Assembly (NCBI GenBank): GCA_009363175.1
Contig: CP045205.1
Location: 4,650,001-4,714,000, forward strand
Reading direction: 5' to 3'
Origin: Citrobacter telavivensis
GTDB taxonomy: Bacteria; Pseudomonadota; Gammaproteobacteria; Enterobacterales; Enterobacteriaceae
DNA: 64,000 nt
Below the pieces are notes generated by a model, which did no database searches, was not told the DNA's origin, and saw only the letters and a list, made by a program, of their open reading frames with translations. A program made the position numbers and the translations under genes. Shown piece after piece: positions 7,302 through 15,468 of this stretch (its first letter is position 1; each line of letters opens with the position of its first letter).

Positions 7302-7970
7302 ATGCAACAGACTAATGATGGTCTCAACTGGACGGCAACATCGATAAGGATAGGACGGATCTGCTTCCTTCTGGCAACGATAACCAGCTTTGCGCCGCTC
7401 TTTTACTTTTACATCGTGTATGACGTTTATCCCCCTCTGGAGGTCGCCTTAACCTCCTGGCTGTCGATTGCGATGGTATTCGGCGCATTCTATTTTGTTG
7501 AACCTTTTTCCTATTATCCCATCCTGGGATTGACAGGCAGTTATCTGGGGATTCTGTCAGGCAATATCTCTAACGTTCGACTCCCGGCCTCGGCAGCAGC
7601 CCAAATGGCCGTCGGTGTAGAAAATGGTTCTAAGCAGGCGGAAATTATCTCCACGCTGGGTATCGCCGGCTCGATTTTTACCAACCTGTTCTTTCTGACC
7701 CTTGCCGTTTTAATGGGAGACTGGATATTGTCCGTTTCGCCGCCAGCACTGATTGCTGCGGTTAAAAACTATATTCTGCCAACTATTTTCGGTTGTCTGT
7801 ACGGGCAGTTTACCGTGATGAAACCAAGGATTGCGCTGTATGCATTACCGGTCACAGCGATCGTCTATATCTTATTCCCGACCCTGCCGGCCTATGTTTA
7901 CATTATTGTAGCTATCTTCGGCAACATGTTGTTAACCAGAGTGCTCTATAAGAAAAATATTGTTAAGTAA
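7302..7970 (+). CDS. partner membrane protein of the DUF5058 transporter pair
   Basis: This 222-residue protein has about six hydrophobic segments and the block LSGNISNVRLP, followed by AAAQMAVGVENG and IISTLGIAGSIFTN. Proteins with this block are often annotated loosely as small-conductance mechanosensitive channels, but none of the usual MscS features are visible. It starts 15 bases after the DUF5058 stop with AAGGAAA as ribosome site, so the two are co-transcribed and probably form a two-component carrier. The Mad system of Malonomonas also uses a two-gene malonate carrier (MadL, MadM). I see no clear resemblance to it, so an analogous rather than homologous transporter is the better guess. 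Confidence 0.6.
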   Translation: MQQTNDGLNWTATSIRIGRICFLLATITSFAPLFYFYIVYDVYPPLEVALTSWLSIAMVFGAFYFVEPFSYYPILGLTGSYLGILSGNISNVRLPASAAAQMAVGVENGSKQAEIISTLGIAGSIFTNLFFLTLAVLMGDWILSVSPPALIAAVKNYILPTIFGCLYGQFTVMKPRIALYALPVTAIVYILFPTLPAYVYIIVAIFGNMLLTRVLYKKNIVK

Positions 7971-8097
7971 TGCCGCGCCGTAAAATATGTGCCTGATAAT
8001 TATTAGCGCACTATTATAATAACGGCCCATTTTTAAATTACAGAAACGAAACAATCACAACACATTATTTATCGCATTATTTTGCGAGGGACTCTCT

Positions 8098-9198
8098 ATG
8101 TTTAAAAAACTTGCACTCCTTCTTTCATCCCTGATGATAGTACCTGCCAGTGCCGTTGAGATATATAACAAAGACGGTAACAGACTGGGGGTTTATGGGA
8201 AAATTCAGGCTTCGCATCTGATTTCTGATTATGCGAACGAAAATGGGGATAATACCTATGTCCGATTCGGTTTGCGTGGCGAAACTCAAATTTCCCCGCA
8301 GCTCACCGGATATGGTAATTTCCAGATGCAGTTCCAGGCCAATAAATATGAAGGGGAAGATAAACATTCCTGGACGCGCCTGGCCTTTGCCGGTCTTAAT
8401 TATTCGTCATTAGGTTCTCTCGACTATGGTCGCAACTGGGGGATTATGTACGACCTTGGTGCCTGGACCGATGTTTTACCTGAGTTTGGTGCCGCCACTA
8501 TTTTCCATACCGATACCTATATGGCACAACGCGCCACGAACCTGGCAACATGGCGTAATCGGGATTTCTTCGGTCTGGTTGATGGGCTCGATGTTGCCCT
8601 GCAATATCAGGGGAAAAATAGCGGTACCGAAGGTGAAAACACGACCAATAATAGCCGTATTCTCCAGAAGCAAAACGGCGATGGCTACGGGATGTCGATG
8701 ACCTATGATTTTGATTTCGGTTTGTCGCTGGGCGGCGTCTATACTCATGCAAACAGAACCGGGGAACAACGACATTATGGCAACCATGTGGCGACCGGCC
8801 CTTATGCCGAATCGTTTGTGGTCAGCACAAAATACCGTTTAGATGGGCTTTATCTGGCCGCGCTGTACGGTGAAACCTCGAATATGACCTCCTTTGGTAG
8901 CGGGGTAAATATCGCGAATAAAGTGCATGCCACAGAACTGGTCGCCAAATACCGTTTCAGTAACGGATTCGAACCCTCTATCGGTTACCTGCAGAGTAAA
9001 GGAAAAGATCTGAGCGGCTATCGCGGGGATCACGATCTTCTGCAGTTTATCAACCTGGGCACAATGTATTATTTCAATGATACGCTTGCCGCCTACGCAA
9101 ACTATAAAATCAATTTACTGGACCGGGATGACTTTACGATGGCGACGAAGCTGAACACCGACGATACCATCGTGTTCGGCTTTGTTTACCAGCTCTAA
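8098..9198 (+). CDS. outer membrane porin of the OmpC/OmpF general porin family
   Basis: The 366-residue precursor starts with a signal peptide (about residues 1-19, cleaved after PASA before VEIYNKDGN), followed by LGVYGKI and further 16-strand porin blocks, including SLDYGRNWGIMYD, which leads into the constriction loop. The last residues are FGFVYQL, whereas most family members end in Phe. It is shorter in the external loops than housekeeping OmpC. GCGAGGGA precedes the ATG. The 127 bases upstream carry no clear copy of the operator found nearby, so it may read through from the DUF5058 pair or have its own promoter. Its place inside the malonate region suggests outer-membrane entry of the substrate of this pathway, which is inference. 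Confidence 0.85.
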   Translation: MFKKLALLLSSLMIVPASAVEIYNKDGNRLGVYGKIQASHLISDYANENGDNTYVRFGLRGETQISPQLTGYGNFQMQFQANKYEGEDKHSWTRLAFAGLNYSSLGSLDYGRNWGIMYDLGAWTDVLPEFGAATIFHTDTYMAQRATNLATWRNRDFFGLVDGLDVALQYQGKNSGTEGENTTNNSRILQKQNGDGYGMSMTYDFDFGLSLGGVYTHANRTGEQRHYGNHVATGPYAESFVVSTKYRLDGLYLAALYGETSNMTSFGSGVNIANKVHATELVAKYRFSNGFEPSIGYLQSKGKDLSGYRGDHDLLQFINLGTMYYFNDTLAAYANYKINLLDRDDFTMATKLNTDDTIVFGFVYQL

Positions 9199-9220
9199 TC
9201 CCTTTCTTGCGCGATTAACG

Positions 9221-9871
9221 TCACATCGTCCCCGCAAGCAAAGCCTGCTTATCGAAGAGCCTGACGTCGTTCAGGCTCTTCCCCAATATTTGTCCCTGCG
9301 TCGTCATGAACTCTTTCAAATTAATGCCGTATCCCGTCGGCCATCGCACCTCAACGTCAATCCGCGTGTGATGTGTTTGCTCCAGTTGCAGCAGGCACTG
9401 ATACACATCGTGCAACTGCTCGACAGGATAAATATCAATCACAATATCCAGATCGGATTGACAATCCGTATAGTGAAAACCACTGACAATTTCTAATGCC
9501 GTCGATCCCCATACCCCCGCTACACACGCCAGGAGAGTAAAGCGCTCCCGCAGATCGGCCAGCGCCATGAGCGCGGGTGTTCGGGGGGCAAAGGCTCTTT
9601 GCGCTATCTCAAATGGCGTCAGGCGGCAGATCACCTCGTCCGGCATGACGGTGCTGGCGAGGCGTTGGCGCTGACCATTCACGCGTTCAGGGAAACTAAA
9701 ACCCAGCGCAATTTCGTTTTGCGATTCCCCTTCGACAGGACGGCGCACAATGCCAGGCAGTTCTCCCGCCACAAACGCCTGCTGCCAGGCAACCCGTGAT
9801 GTCTGCCACCGCGAAAAAATGCGCTGAGCCGCCGGAACGCTAATGTGCAGTAAATCATGACGCTGGAGCAT
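9221..9871 (-). CDS. mdcG: malonate decarboxylase holo-ACP synthase (phosphoribosyl-dephospho-CoA transferase)
   Basis: MdcG transfers the 2'-(5''-phosphoribosyl)-3'-dephospho-CoA arm from its triphosphate precursor to the serine of the carrier protein, here Ser30 of the fusion encoded at 731. The 216-residue protein starts MLQRHDLLHIS and has the nucleotidyltransferase-like pair GS at residues 122-123 and DLD at 140-142 (SDLDIVID), the expected metal-binding site. I chose the ATG at 9871 because GAGGAGGG lies just upstream; in-frame codons further upstream show no family match. It is on the strand opposite the other decarboxylase genes, converges on the porin with a 22-base gap, and begins about 200 bases downstream of the aspV terminator. 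The partner enzyme MdcB, which makes the precursor, is not in the window. Confidence 0.85.
   Translation of the reverse strand: MLQRHDLLHISVPAAQRIFSRWQTSRVAWQQAFVAGELPGIVRRPVEGESQNEIALGFSFPERVNGQRQRLASTVMPDEVICRLTPFEIAQRAFAPRTPALMALADLRERFTLLACVAGVWGSTALEIVSGFHYTDCQSDLDIVIDIYPVEQLHDVYQCLLQLEQTHHTRIDVEVRWPTGYGINLKEFMTTQGQILGKSLNDVRLFDKQALLAGTM
9254..9281. other. long perfect hairpin at the 3' end of mdcG
   Basis: Arms GAAGAGCCTGA (9254-9264) and TCAGGCTCTTC (9271-9281) form 11 perfect pairs with a six-base loop, inside the last codons of mdcG and just past the porin stop. No long T run follows on either strand. It may act as a two-way transcript end or block for the convergent pair. Confidence 0.45.
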
Positions 9872-10073
9872 GTATCCCTCCTCTGGCTTTTTGAAATATA
9901 CCCAAAATCTATCCCATAGCCGGGAATCGTCAATAACGCGTCGGGTGCTTTCATTACGCAAAAGGTAAACGAGAAAAAGAGGATGGAAGGGACAGCGATC
10001 GCGGGATCGCACAGACCTTTTCGCAGGCCTGTTAACGCCGGATAGCCTGACAGGCAGGTAAGCAATTTCAGAC

Positions 10074-10112
10074 GAAAAAAAACCGCATCACCTCAACAGT
10101 GATACGGTTTCT
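10074..10112 (-). terminator. rho-independent terminator of tRNA-Asp (aspV)
   Basis: On the minus strand an imperfect stem (AACCGTATCAC against GTGATGCGGTT) with a short TGTTGAG loop is followed by a run of T. It lies about 40 bases downstream of the tRNA. Confidence 0.8.
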
Positions 10113-10153
10113 TATCTTCACAGAATGTATTTAAACACCCCATGAACAGAATT

Positions 10154-10230
10154 TGGCGGAACGGACGGGACTCGAACCCGCGACCCCCTGCGTGACAGGC
10201 AGGTATTCTAACCAACTGAACTACCGCTCC
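10154..10230 (-). tRNA. aspV: tRNA-Asp (anticodon GTC)
   Basis: The 77 bases fold as a standard tRNA ending in an encoded CCA, with GTC in the anticodon loop (CCTGTCACG). The sequence is identical to the tRNA at 19588. Position next to dnaQ identifies it as aspV of the K-12 map. Confidence 0.97.
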
Positions 10231-10361
10231 GCGTTGTTCCACTTGGGAACGAAGCGAATATTACGGATTGCCTCGCACCTCGTCAACGCTTTTTCTCGCG
10301 TTTTTAATCGTTTGCTGTAAAAATCGCCCGGACGACGATTTTTACCTCATAAACAGGCTTT

Positions 10362-11090
10362 CTACGCCCGCCATAGGCAACTTCCCCCTTTCTTTTCCAC
10401 CAGGTCGAGGCGCGATTCATGGGCCGCAACTTCCTCATCAGTGGCGAAAACGACGCGTAACTTGCTGGCCTGACGCACAAGGCGCTGGATCCCCGTATTG
10501 CCCTGCTGCTGGGCTTCACCTTCCATCGAAAACGCCATCGTCGTCTGACCACCGGTCATCATCAGATAAACATCGGCCAGAATCTGGGCATCAAGCAATG
10601 CGCCGTGCAGCGTACGCTTGCTGTTGTCTATCTCATAACGCGAGCACAACGCATCCAGACTGTTACGCTTACCAGGAAACATCTTCCTCGCCAGCGCCAG
10701 ACTATCCGTGACTTTACAGAAGGTGTTCGTTTTCGGGATATCGCGATTGAGCTTGCCGAACTCGTAGTCCATAAAGCCGATATCAAACGACGCGTTATGA
10801 ATGACCAACTCCGCCCCGCGGATATAGTCGAGAAACTCATCCGCCACCTCGGCAAACGTCGGCTTATCCAGCAGAAACTCATCCGCAATCCCGTGTACGC
10901 CGAACGCTTCCGGATCCACCAGCCGGTCGGGCTTCAGATAGACATGGAAGTTATTTCCCGTCAGACGGCGGTTCACCACCTCGACAGCACCGATCTCAAT
11001 GATCTTGTGCCCTTCGTAGTGCGCGCCAATCTGGTTCATACCGGTGGTTTCGGTATCGAGAACGATCTGTCGTGTAATTGCAGTGCTCAT
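10362..11090 (-). CDS. dnaQ: DNA polymerase III epsilon subunit, 3'-5' proofreading exonuclease
   Basis: Epsilon is the proofreading exonuclease of the replicative polymerase core, bound to alpha (dnaE, also in this window) and theta. The 242-residue product keeps the DEDDh exonuclease signatures: Asp12 and Glu14 in LDTETTGM, and HGALLDA near residue 162. The C-terminal tail, after a Gln-rich linker, that binds alpha is also present. The start MSTAITRQ at 11090 matches the K-12 protein; a nearby in-frame ATG would add three residues. The gene diverges from rnhA with 64 bases between starts, so the two promoters must interleave. Confidence 0.97.
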   Translation of the reverse strand: MSTAITRQIVLDTETTGMNQIGAHYEGHKIIEIGAVEVVNRRLTGNNFHVYLKPDRLVDPEAFGVHGIADEFLLDKPTFAEVADEFLDYIRGAELVIHNASFDIGFMDYEFGKLNRDIPKTNTFCKVTDSLALARKMFPGKRNSLDALCSRYEIDNSKRTLHGALLDAQILADVYLMMTGGQTTMAFSMEGEAQQQGNTGIQRLVRQASKLRVVFATDEEVAAHESRLDLVEKKGGSCLWRA

Positions 11091-11154
11091 AGCGGTCATT
11101 TATGTCAGACTTGTCGTTTTACGGTTCGATTCAATTACAGGAAGTCTACCAGAG

Positions 11155-11622
11155 ATGCTTAAACAGGTAGAAATTTTCACCGACGGTTCGTGCCTGGGCA
11201 ATCCAGGTCCGGGCGGTTACGGTGCAATTTTACGCTATCGCGGACGCGAAAAAACCTTTAATGAGGGCTATACCCTCACGACCAATAATCGCATGGAACT
11301 AATGGCAGCGATAGTCGCCCTGGAAGCCCTGAAAGAACAGTGCGAAGTCATTTTGAGCACCGACAGCCAGTATGTGCGCCAGGGGATCACCCAATGGATC
11401 CACAACTGGAAAAAACGCGGCTGGAAAACCGCCGACAAAAAGCCGGTAAAAAACGTCGATCTCTGGAAACGTCTTGATGCCGCGCTCGGTCAGCATCAGA
11501 TCAAATGGGAATGGGTAAAAGGCCATGCTGGTCATCCGGAAAACGAGCGTTGTGATGAACTTGCCCGTGCCGCCGCCATGAACCCAACTCAGGAAGATGT
11601 TGGCTATCAGCCCGAAGCCTAA
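11155..11622 (+). CDS. rnhA: ribonuclease HI
   Basis: RNase HI degrades the RNA strand of RNA-DNA hybrids during replication and R-loop removal. The 155-residue length equals the E. coli enzyme. The acidic metal-binding residues are in place: Asp10 (FTDGS), Glu48 (RMEL), Asp70 (STDSQ) and the Asp in ERCDELAR. The ATG at 11155 gives the standard N-terminus MLKQVEIF. The last four bases overlap the end of convergent yafS. Confidence 0.97.
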   Translation: MLKQVEIFTDGSCLGNPGPGGYGAILRYRGREKTFNEGYTLTTNNRMELMAAIVALEALKEQCEVILSTDSQYVRQGITQWIHNWKKRGWKTADKKPVKNVDLWKRLDAALGQHQIKWEWVKGHAGHPENERCDELARAAAMNPTQEDVGYQPEA

Positions 11623-12341
11623 ACGTCCGGCTTGCGATACTGCCGGGTCGCGCCGACGGCCTGAGGTATACGCGCTTTCGCTTTGCTCTGTTTCATCGGA
11701 TTAAGCGTAAGTGGAATCGTTCGCTTACGCGCGACAATCACCTGCATACAGCCCAGCGCGGGAAGGTGTGCGCTTAACATCTTTCCCCCCTGCTTTTTCC
11801 ACGGCAATACGTGAAAACGGCTATAGTACAGCACCTCAAAATTCAGCAGCGACAGCCAGTCCAGTTGCCGCATCAGTGTAAACATACGACTATTATAAGG
11901 CGAAGATTTACGCAGTACCGGCACCAGTTTGCGCAGTCCCATCAGGCTGACCGGGTTGAATCCGCTCAGCACCAGCCAGCCATCATCAATGAGTACCCGA
12001 TCGGCTTCACGCAACAGGCGATGGGGATCGGTGCACCAGGGCAGCGTGTGCGCCAGCAGACAGACATCGACAGATTTATCGGCAAAAGGTAGATGTAGCG
12101 GGTCGGCCTGAACCTGGACCGGCGAGCCTTTGGCAGAAACATTAACCTGATGTGAAACCGCACAGGCTTCTGAGTTGATTTCCGCACTCAAATTGCCCAC
12201 CTTAAGCAGGTGAAAACCATACATTTTTGCAAACCACGGGTTAAGCTGTTTTTCCAGCGCCTCACGATAGTACTCTCCCCAGGGCAAATCGCTCCAGCGA
12301 TCGGGTGCTACGACTGTTTGAGGGTTCCTTGCCGGTTTCAT
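11619..12341 (-). CDS. yafS: SAM-dependent methyltransferase-like protein YafS
   Basis: This 240-residue protein is the YafS orthologue, a class I methyltransferase-like protein. The acidic turn at DKSVDVCLLAHTLPWC and the motif LREADRVLIDDGWLVLSGFNP are visible. No substrate is known. The start MKPARNPQ at 12341 follows the K-12 annotation; an ATG three codons upstream (MVVMKPAR) cannot be excluded because neither has a strong ribosome site. It converges on rnhA with a four-base overlap of stop codons and diverges from gloB. Confidence 0.9.
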   Translation of the reverse strand: MKPARNPQTVVAPDRWSDLPWGEYYREALEKQLNPWFAKMYGFHLLKVGNLSAEINSEACAVSHQVNVSAKGSPVQVQADPLHLPFADKSVDVCLLAHTLPWCTDPHRLLREADRVLIDDGWLVLSGFNPVSLMGLRKLVPVLRKSSPYNSRMFTLMRQLDWLSLLNFEVLYYSRFHVLPWKKQGGKMLSAHLPALGCMQVIVARKRTIPLTLNPMKQSKAKARIPQAVGATRQYRKPDV

Positions 12342-12378
12342 CACAACCATCCGTTATGCATAGATAGAGAGGTAATTT

Positions 12379-13134
12379 ATGAATCTTAACAGTATTCCGG
12401 CGTTTCAGGACAATTACATCTGGGTTCTGAGTAATGATGAAGGACGTTGCCTGATCGTGGACCCGGGTGACGCCGCGCCGGTGTTAAAAGCCATTGCCGA
12501 AAACCAGTGGCAGCCAGAGGCCATTTTACTCACCCACCATCATCACGACCACGTCGGTGGCGTGAAAGAACTGGTACAGAACTTTCCTAAACTAGTGGTT
12601 TACGGACCGGCAGAGACACAAGATAAGGGGGTCACTCATATAGTCGAAGATGGCGATTCCGCCCTCATTTTGGGGCATGAATTTACTGTATTTGCTACAC
12701 CCGGTCACACTTTAGGACATATCTGTTACTTCAGTCATCCTTATCTTTTCTGCGGTGATACGCTGTTCTCCGGCGGCTGTGGACGCTTGTTCGAAGGTAC
12801 GGCTAGCCAGATGTATCAATCACTTAAAAAAATATCCGCACTTCCTGACGATACGCTTATTTGTTGCGCCCACGAGTATACTTTAGCAAATTTAACGTTT
12901 GCACTGAGCATACTACCGCACGATTCGTACATAAATGATTATTATCGTAAAGTTAATGAGTTACGGGTAAAAAAACAAATAACACTACCCGTTATTCTGA
13001 AAAATGAGCGGAAAAATAATATTTTTTTAAGAACTGAAGATATTGATTTAATTAACGAAATTAACAAAGAAACAATATTGCAACACCCTGAAGAGCGATT
13101 TGCCTGGTTACGGTCAAAGAAAGACAGCTTCTGA
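12379..13134 (+). CDS. gloB: hydroxyacylglutathione hydrolase (glyoxalase II)
   Basis: Glyoxalase II hydrolyses S-lactoylglutathione to lactate and glutathione, completing methylglyoxal detoxification in the cytoplasm. The 251-residue protein has the metallo-beta-lactamase zinc motif THHHHDH at residues 52-58 and further ligands in TPGHTLGH, FCGDTLF and CAHEYT. The length equals the E. coli protein. The 3' third is AT-rich, as it is in K-12. The gene diverges from yafS with 37 bases between starts and is followed by mltD in the same direction. Confidence 0.96.
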   Translation: MNLNSIPAFQDNYIWVLSNDEGRCLIVDPGDAAPVLKAIAENQWQPEAILLTHHHHDHVGGVKELVQNFPKLVVYGPAETQDKGVTHIVEDGDSALILGHEFTVFATPGHTLGHICYFSHPYLFCGDTLFSGGCGRLFEGTASQMYQSLKKISALPDDTLICCAHEYTLANLTFALSILPHDSYINDYYRKVNELRVKKQITLPVILKNERKNNIFLRTEDIDLINEINKETILQHPEERFAWLRSKKDSF

Positions 13135-13205
13135 TAATTCCGGGTTGCCTTTTCAAAACTTCGCCGTTATGATCGGTCGTCTTTTAAGCAACTATTGACA
13201 CACAC

Positions 13206-14573
13206 ATGAAGGCAAAAGCGATCTTACTCGCCTCTGTCCTGCTCGTGGGTTGCCAGTCGTCACAAAACGCCGGCAATGTCCAACAGCACGCACAGAGCCT
13301 TTCTGCAGCTGGTCAAGGGGAAGCAGGAAAGTTTACGAGTCAGGCACGATGGATGGACGATGGGACGTCCCTCGCGCCGGATCAAGACCTGTGGGCTTTC
13401 ATTGGCGACGAGCTAAAGATGGGAATTCCGGAAAATGACCGGATTCGCGAACAAAAACAGAAATATTTACGCAATAAGAGCTATCTCCACGATGTAACTT
13501 TACGGGCAGAGCCGTATATGTACTGGATAGCCGGGCAAGTTAAGAAACGTAACATGCCGATGGAACTGGTACTACTACCCATAGTGGAGAGCGCTTTTGA
13601 TCCTCACGCGACGTCTGGCGCCAATGCCGCAGGCATCTGGCAGATCATTCCGAGCACGGGGCGCAATTATGGTTTAAAACAGACCCGCAGTTATGACGCG
13701 CGTCGCGATGTTGTGGCTTCCACAACCGCAGCGCTCGACATGATGCAGCGTCTGAACAAAATGTTTGACGGCGACTGGCTGCTGACCGTTGCGGCTTATA
13801 ATAGCGGCGAAGGTCGGGTCATGAAGGCGATTAAAACGAACAAAGCGCGTGGGAAATCCACCGATTTCTGGTCGTTGCCATTGCCTCAGGAAACGAAGCT
13901 GTACGTGCCAAAAATGCTGGCTCTGAGTGATATTCTCAAGAACAGCAAACGTTATGGCGTACGTCTGCCAACCACAGACGAAAGCCGTGCGCTGGCGCGT
14001 GTTCGTTTAAGCAGTCCGGTTGAAATGGCGCAGGTTGCCGATATGGCGGGTATTCCCGTCAGCAAGCTGAAGACATTTAATGCTGGTGTAAAAGGCTCCA
14101 CGTTGGGCGCAAGCGGCCCGCAATACGTGATGGTACCAAAGAAGCATGCAGAGAAATTGCGTGAATCTCTGGCAGCCGGCGAAATTGCAGCCGTACAGTC
14201 TACGTTGGTGGCAGATAACACTCCGCTGAACAGCCGTAGCTATACCGTTCGTTCTGGCGATACGCTTTCCGGCATTGCTTCACGTCTTGGCGTAAGCACG
14301 AAGGATCTGCAGCAGTGGAACAAACTGCGCGGTTCAACGCTGAAAGTGGGCCAAAGTCTGACGGTCGGTGCAGGTAACAGTGCACAACTGCTGGCTAAAA
14401 ACAGCGACAGTATTACCTATCGTGTACGTAAGGGCGATTCGCTTTCGAGCATTGCCAAACGTCACGGCGTTAACATCAAAGATGTCATGCGCTGGAACAA
14501 CGATACGGACAATCTGAAGCCCGGCGATCAACTGACGTTGTTTGTGAAAAACAACAACACGCCAGACTCCTGA
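13206..14573 (+). CDS. mltD: membrane-bound lytic murein transglycosylase D
   Basis: MltD is an outer-membrane lipoprotein that cleaves peptidoglycan to 1,6-anhydromuropeptides. The 455-residue precursor has the lipobox LLVGC with Cys16 as the lipid-modified residue. A transglycosylase domain follows with the catalytic Glu128 in LLPIVESAFDP and the SGANAAGIWQIIPSTGRNYG block. Two C-terminal LysM domains start at YTVRSGDTLSG and YRVRKGDSLSS. It lies downstream of gloB, and a strong terminator follows. Confidence 0.96.
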   Translation: MKAKAILLASVLLVGCQSSQNAGNVQQHAQSLSAAGQGEAGKFTSQARWMDDGTSLAPDQDLWAFIGDELKMGIPENDRIREQKQKYLRNKSYLHDVTLRAEPYMYWIAGQVKKRNMPMELVLLPIVESAFDPHATSGANAAGIWQIIPSTGRNYGLKQTRSYDARRDVVASTTAALDMMQRLNKMFDGDWLLTVAAYNSGEGRVMKAIKTNKARGKSTDFWSLPLPQETKLYVPKMLALSDILKNSKRYGVRLPTTDESRALARVRLSSPVEMAQVADMAGIPVSKLKTFNAGVKGSTLGASGPQYVMVPKKHAEKLRESLAAGEIAAVQSTLVADNTPLNSRSYTVRSGDTLSGIASRLGVSTKDLQQWNKLRGSTLKVGQSLTVGAGNSAQLLAKNSDSITYRVRKGDSLSSIAKRHGVNIKDVMRWNNDTDNLKPGDQLTLFVKNNNTPDS

Positions 14574-14587
14574 TAGCTCGCAATATT

Positions 14588-14619
14588 AAAAGGCACCGAT
14601 TTCCCCCGGTGCCTTTTTT
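14588..14619 (+). terminator. rho-independent terminator of mltD
   Basis: AAAGGCACCG and CGGTGCCTTT arms with a short ATTTCCCC loop run into a T tract. On the other strand the A-rich side gives a second T tract, so it may also end yafE transcripts, whose stop is a few bases away. Confidence 0.9.
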
Positions 14620-14621
14620 AT

Positions 14622-15392
14622 TTATGCCGCTTTATGTGCTTCGGCCATGATTGTATCGCTGGTAAACGATCCCTCGTCCTGTAAGGCGAAGTAGGTTTTC
14701 ACCTCTGCGGAGGCACTCATCTGATAGAGGCGAATGGCGTCCACCAGTTCAGCAGACGTACGCATTCTCGCCACCCATGAACTGAATTCCAGCGGCAAAC
14801 GATCGGTTATCAACGAATCGACAATCAGGTTCGCGTCATTCATCAGTGCCAACCACTCACCGCTGGAATAGTTGCGAACGTGCGAGGTGTCGCGCAAGGC
14901 TTCAACCGTCTGTAACCAGACATCGCGGACCGGATGCCCTGGGGACATCACATCCATAACAATCAACACACCGCCCGGTTTTAATACCCGATTGACTTCA
15001 CGCAGCGCTCTGCCGACATCATGCCAGTGATGCGCCGAGTAACGACTGATGACAACATCAAAGACGCCATCCTCAAAAGGCAGGCTTTCAGCATACCCCT
15101 GCCTGGTGGTGATGTTGGCTAATCCCTTCTCTTTTGCCGCCTGTGCAACGACCTCGAGCATCTGCGAAGATAAATCGTAAGCCACCACCTGTTTCACATT
15201 CTGAGCGGCGATAAAGCTGGCATGCCCGGCGCCACAGCCCATGTCCAGTACGCTGGCCTGTGGGAAGGCAGACAGACGCTCAGCCAGTCGCTGTAAGTCG
15301 CGACCAGACGCATGCACGGCACTGGTTAAATAGGCGTTAGCCTGGGAGCCAAACTGCTTTTCGACGTTGTCGTGGTGGGAGTGTGTTGTCAT
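14622..15392 (-). CDS. yafE: class I SAM-dependent methyltransferase YafE
   Basis: This 256-residue protein is a Methyltransf_11-type enzyme with the SAM-binding motif VLDMGCGAGHAS, then VVISRYSAHHWHD and REVNRVLKPGGVLIVMD. The substrate is unknown. I start at the ATG at 15392 because AAGGAC precedes it and the protein begins with the recognisable MTTHSHHDNVEKQFG; an upstream extension of the frame overlaps yafD and lacks a ribosome site. It lies 76 bases downstream of yafD on the same strand and is probably co-transcribed, with an intervening hairpin. Confidence 0.9.
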   Translation of the reverse strand: MTTHSHHDNVEKQFGSQANAYLTSAVHASGRDLQRLAERLSAFPQASVLDMGCGAGHASFIAAQNVKQVVAYDLSSQMLEVVAQAAKEKGLANITTRQGYAESLPFEDGVFDVVISRYSAHHWHDVGRALREVNRVLKPGGVLIVMDVMSPGHPVRDVWLQTVEALRDTSHVRNYSSGEWLALMNDANLIVDSLITDRLPLEFSSWVARMRTSAELVDAIRLYQMSASAEVKTYFALQDEGSFTSDTIMAEAHKAA

Positions 15393-15436
15393 TATGCTGT
15401 CCTTGGTTGTTTGCAAGATAAAGGGCAGCACCACTA

Positions 15437-15461
15437 CAGGTCTGCCCCAACGGCAGACCTG
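15437..15461 (-). other. hairpin in the yafD-yafE gap
   Basis: CAGGTCTGCC (15437-15446) and GGCAGACCTG (15452-15461) form ten perfect pairs with a five-base loop. No T run follows on the minus strand, so a processing or stability element is more likely than a terminator. Confidence 0.5.
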
Positions 15462-15468
15462 ACACACC

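Noticed and set aside
7302..7970. Annotation as a mechanosensitive channel
   Set aside because: No MscS pore helix or beta domain is visible. The pairing with DUF5058 and the amidase fits a carrier better.
1..10153. Integrase, insertion sequence or duplicated tRNA-Asp end marking island borders
   Set aside because: None was found; the far border, if any, lies outside the window.
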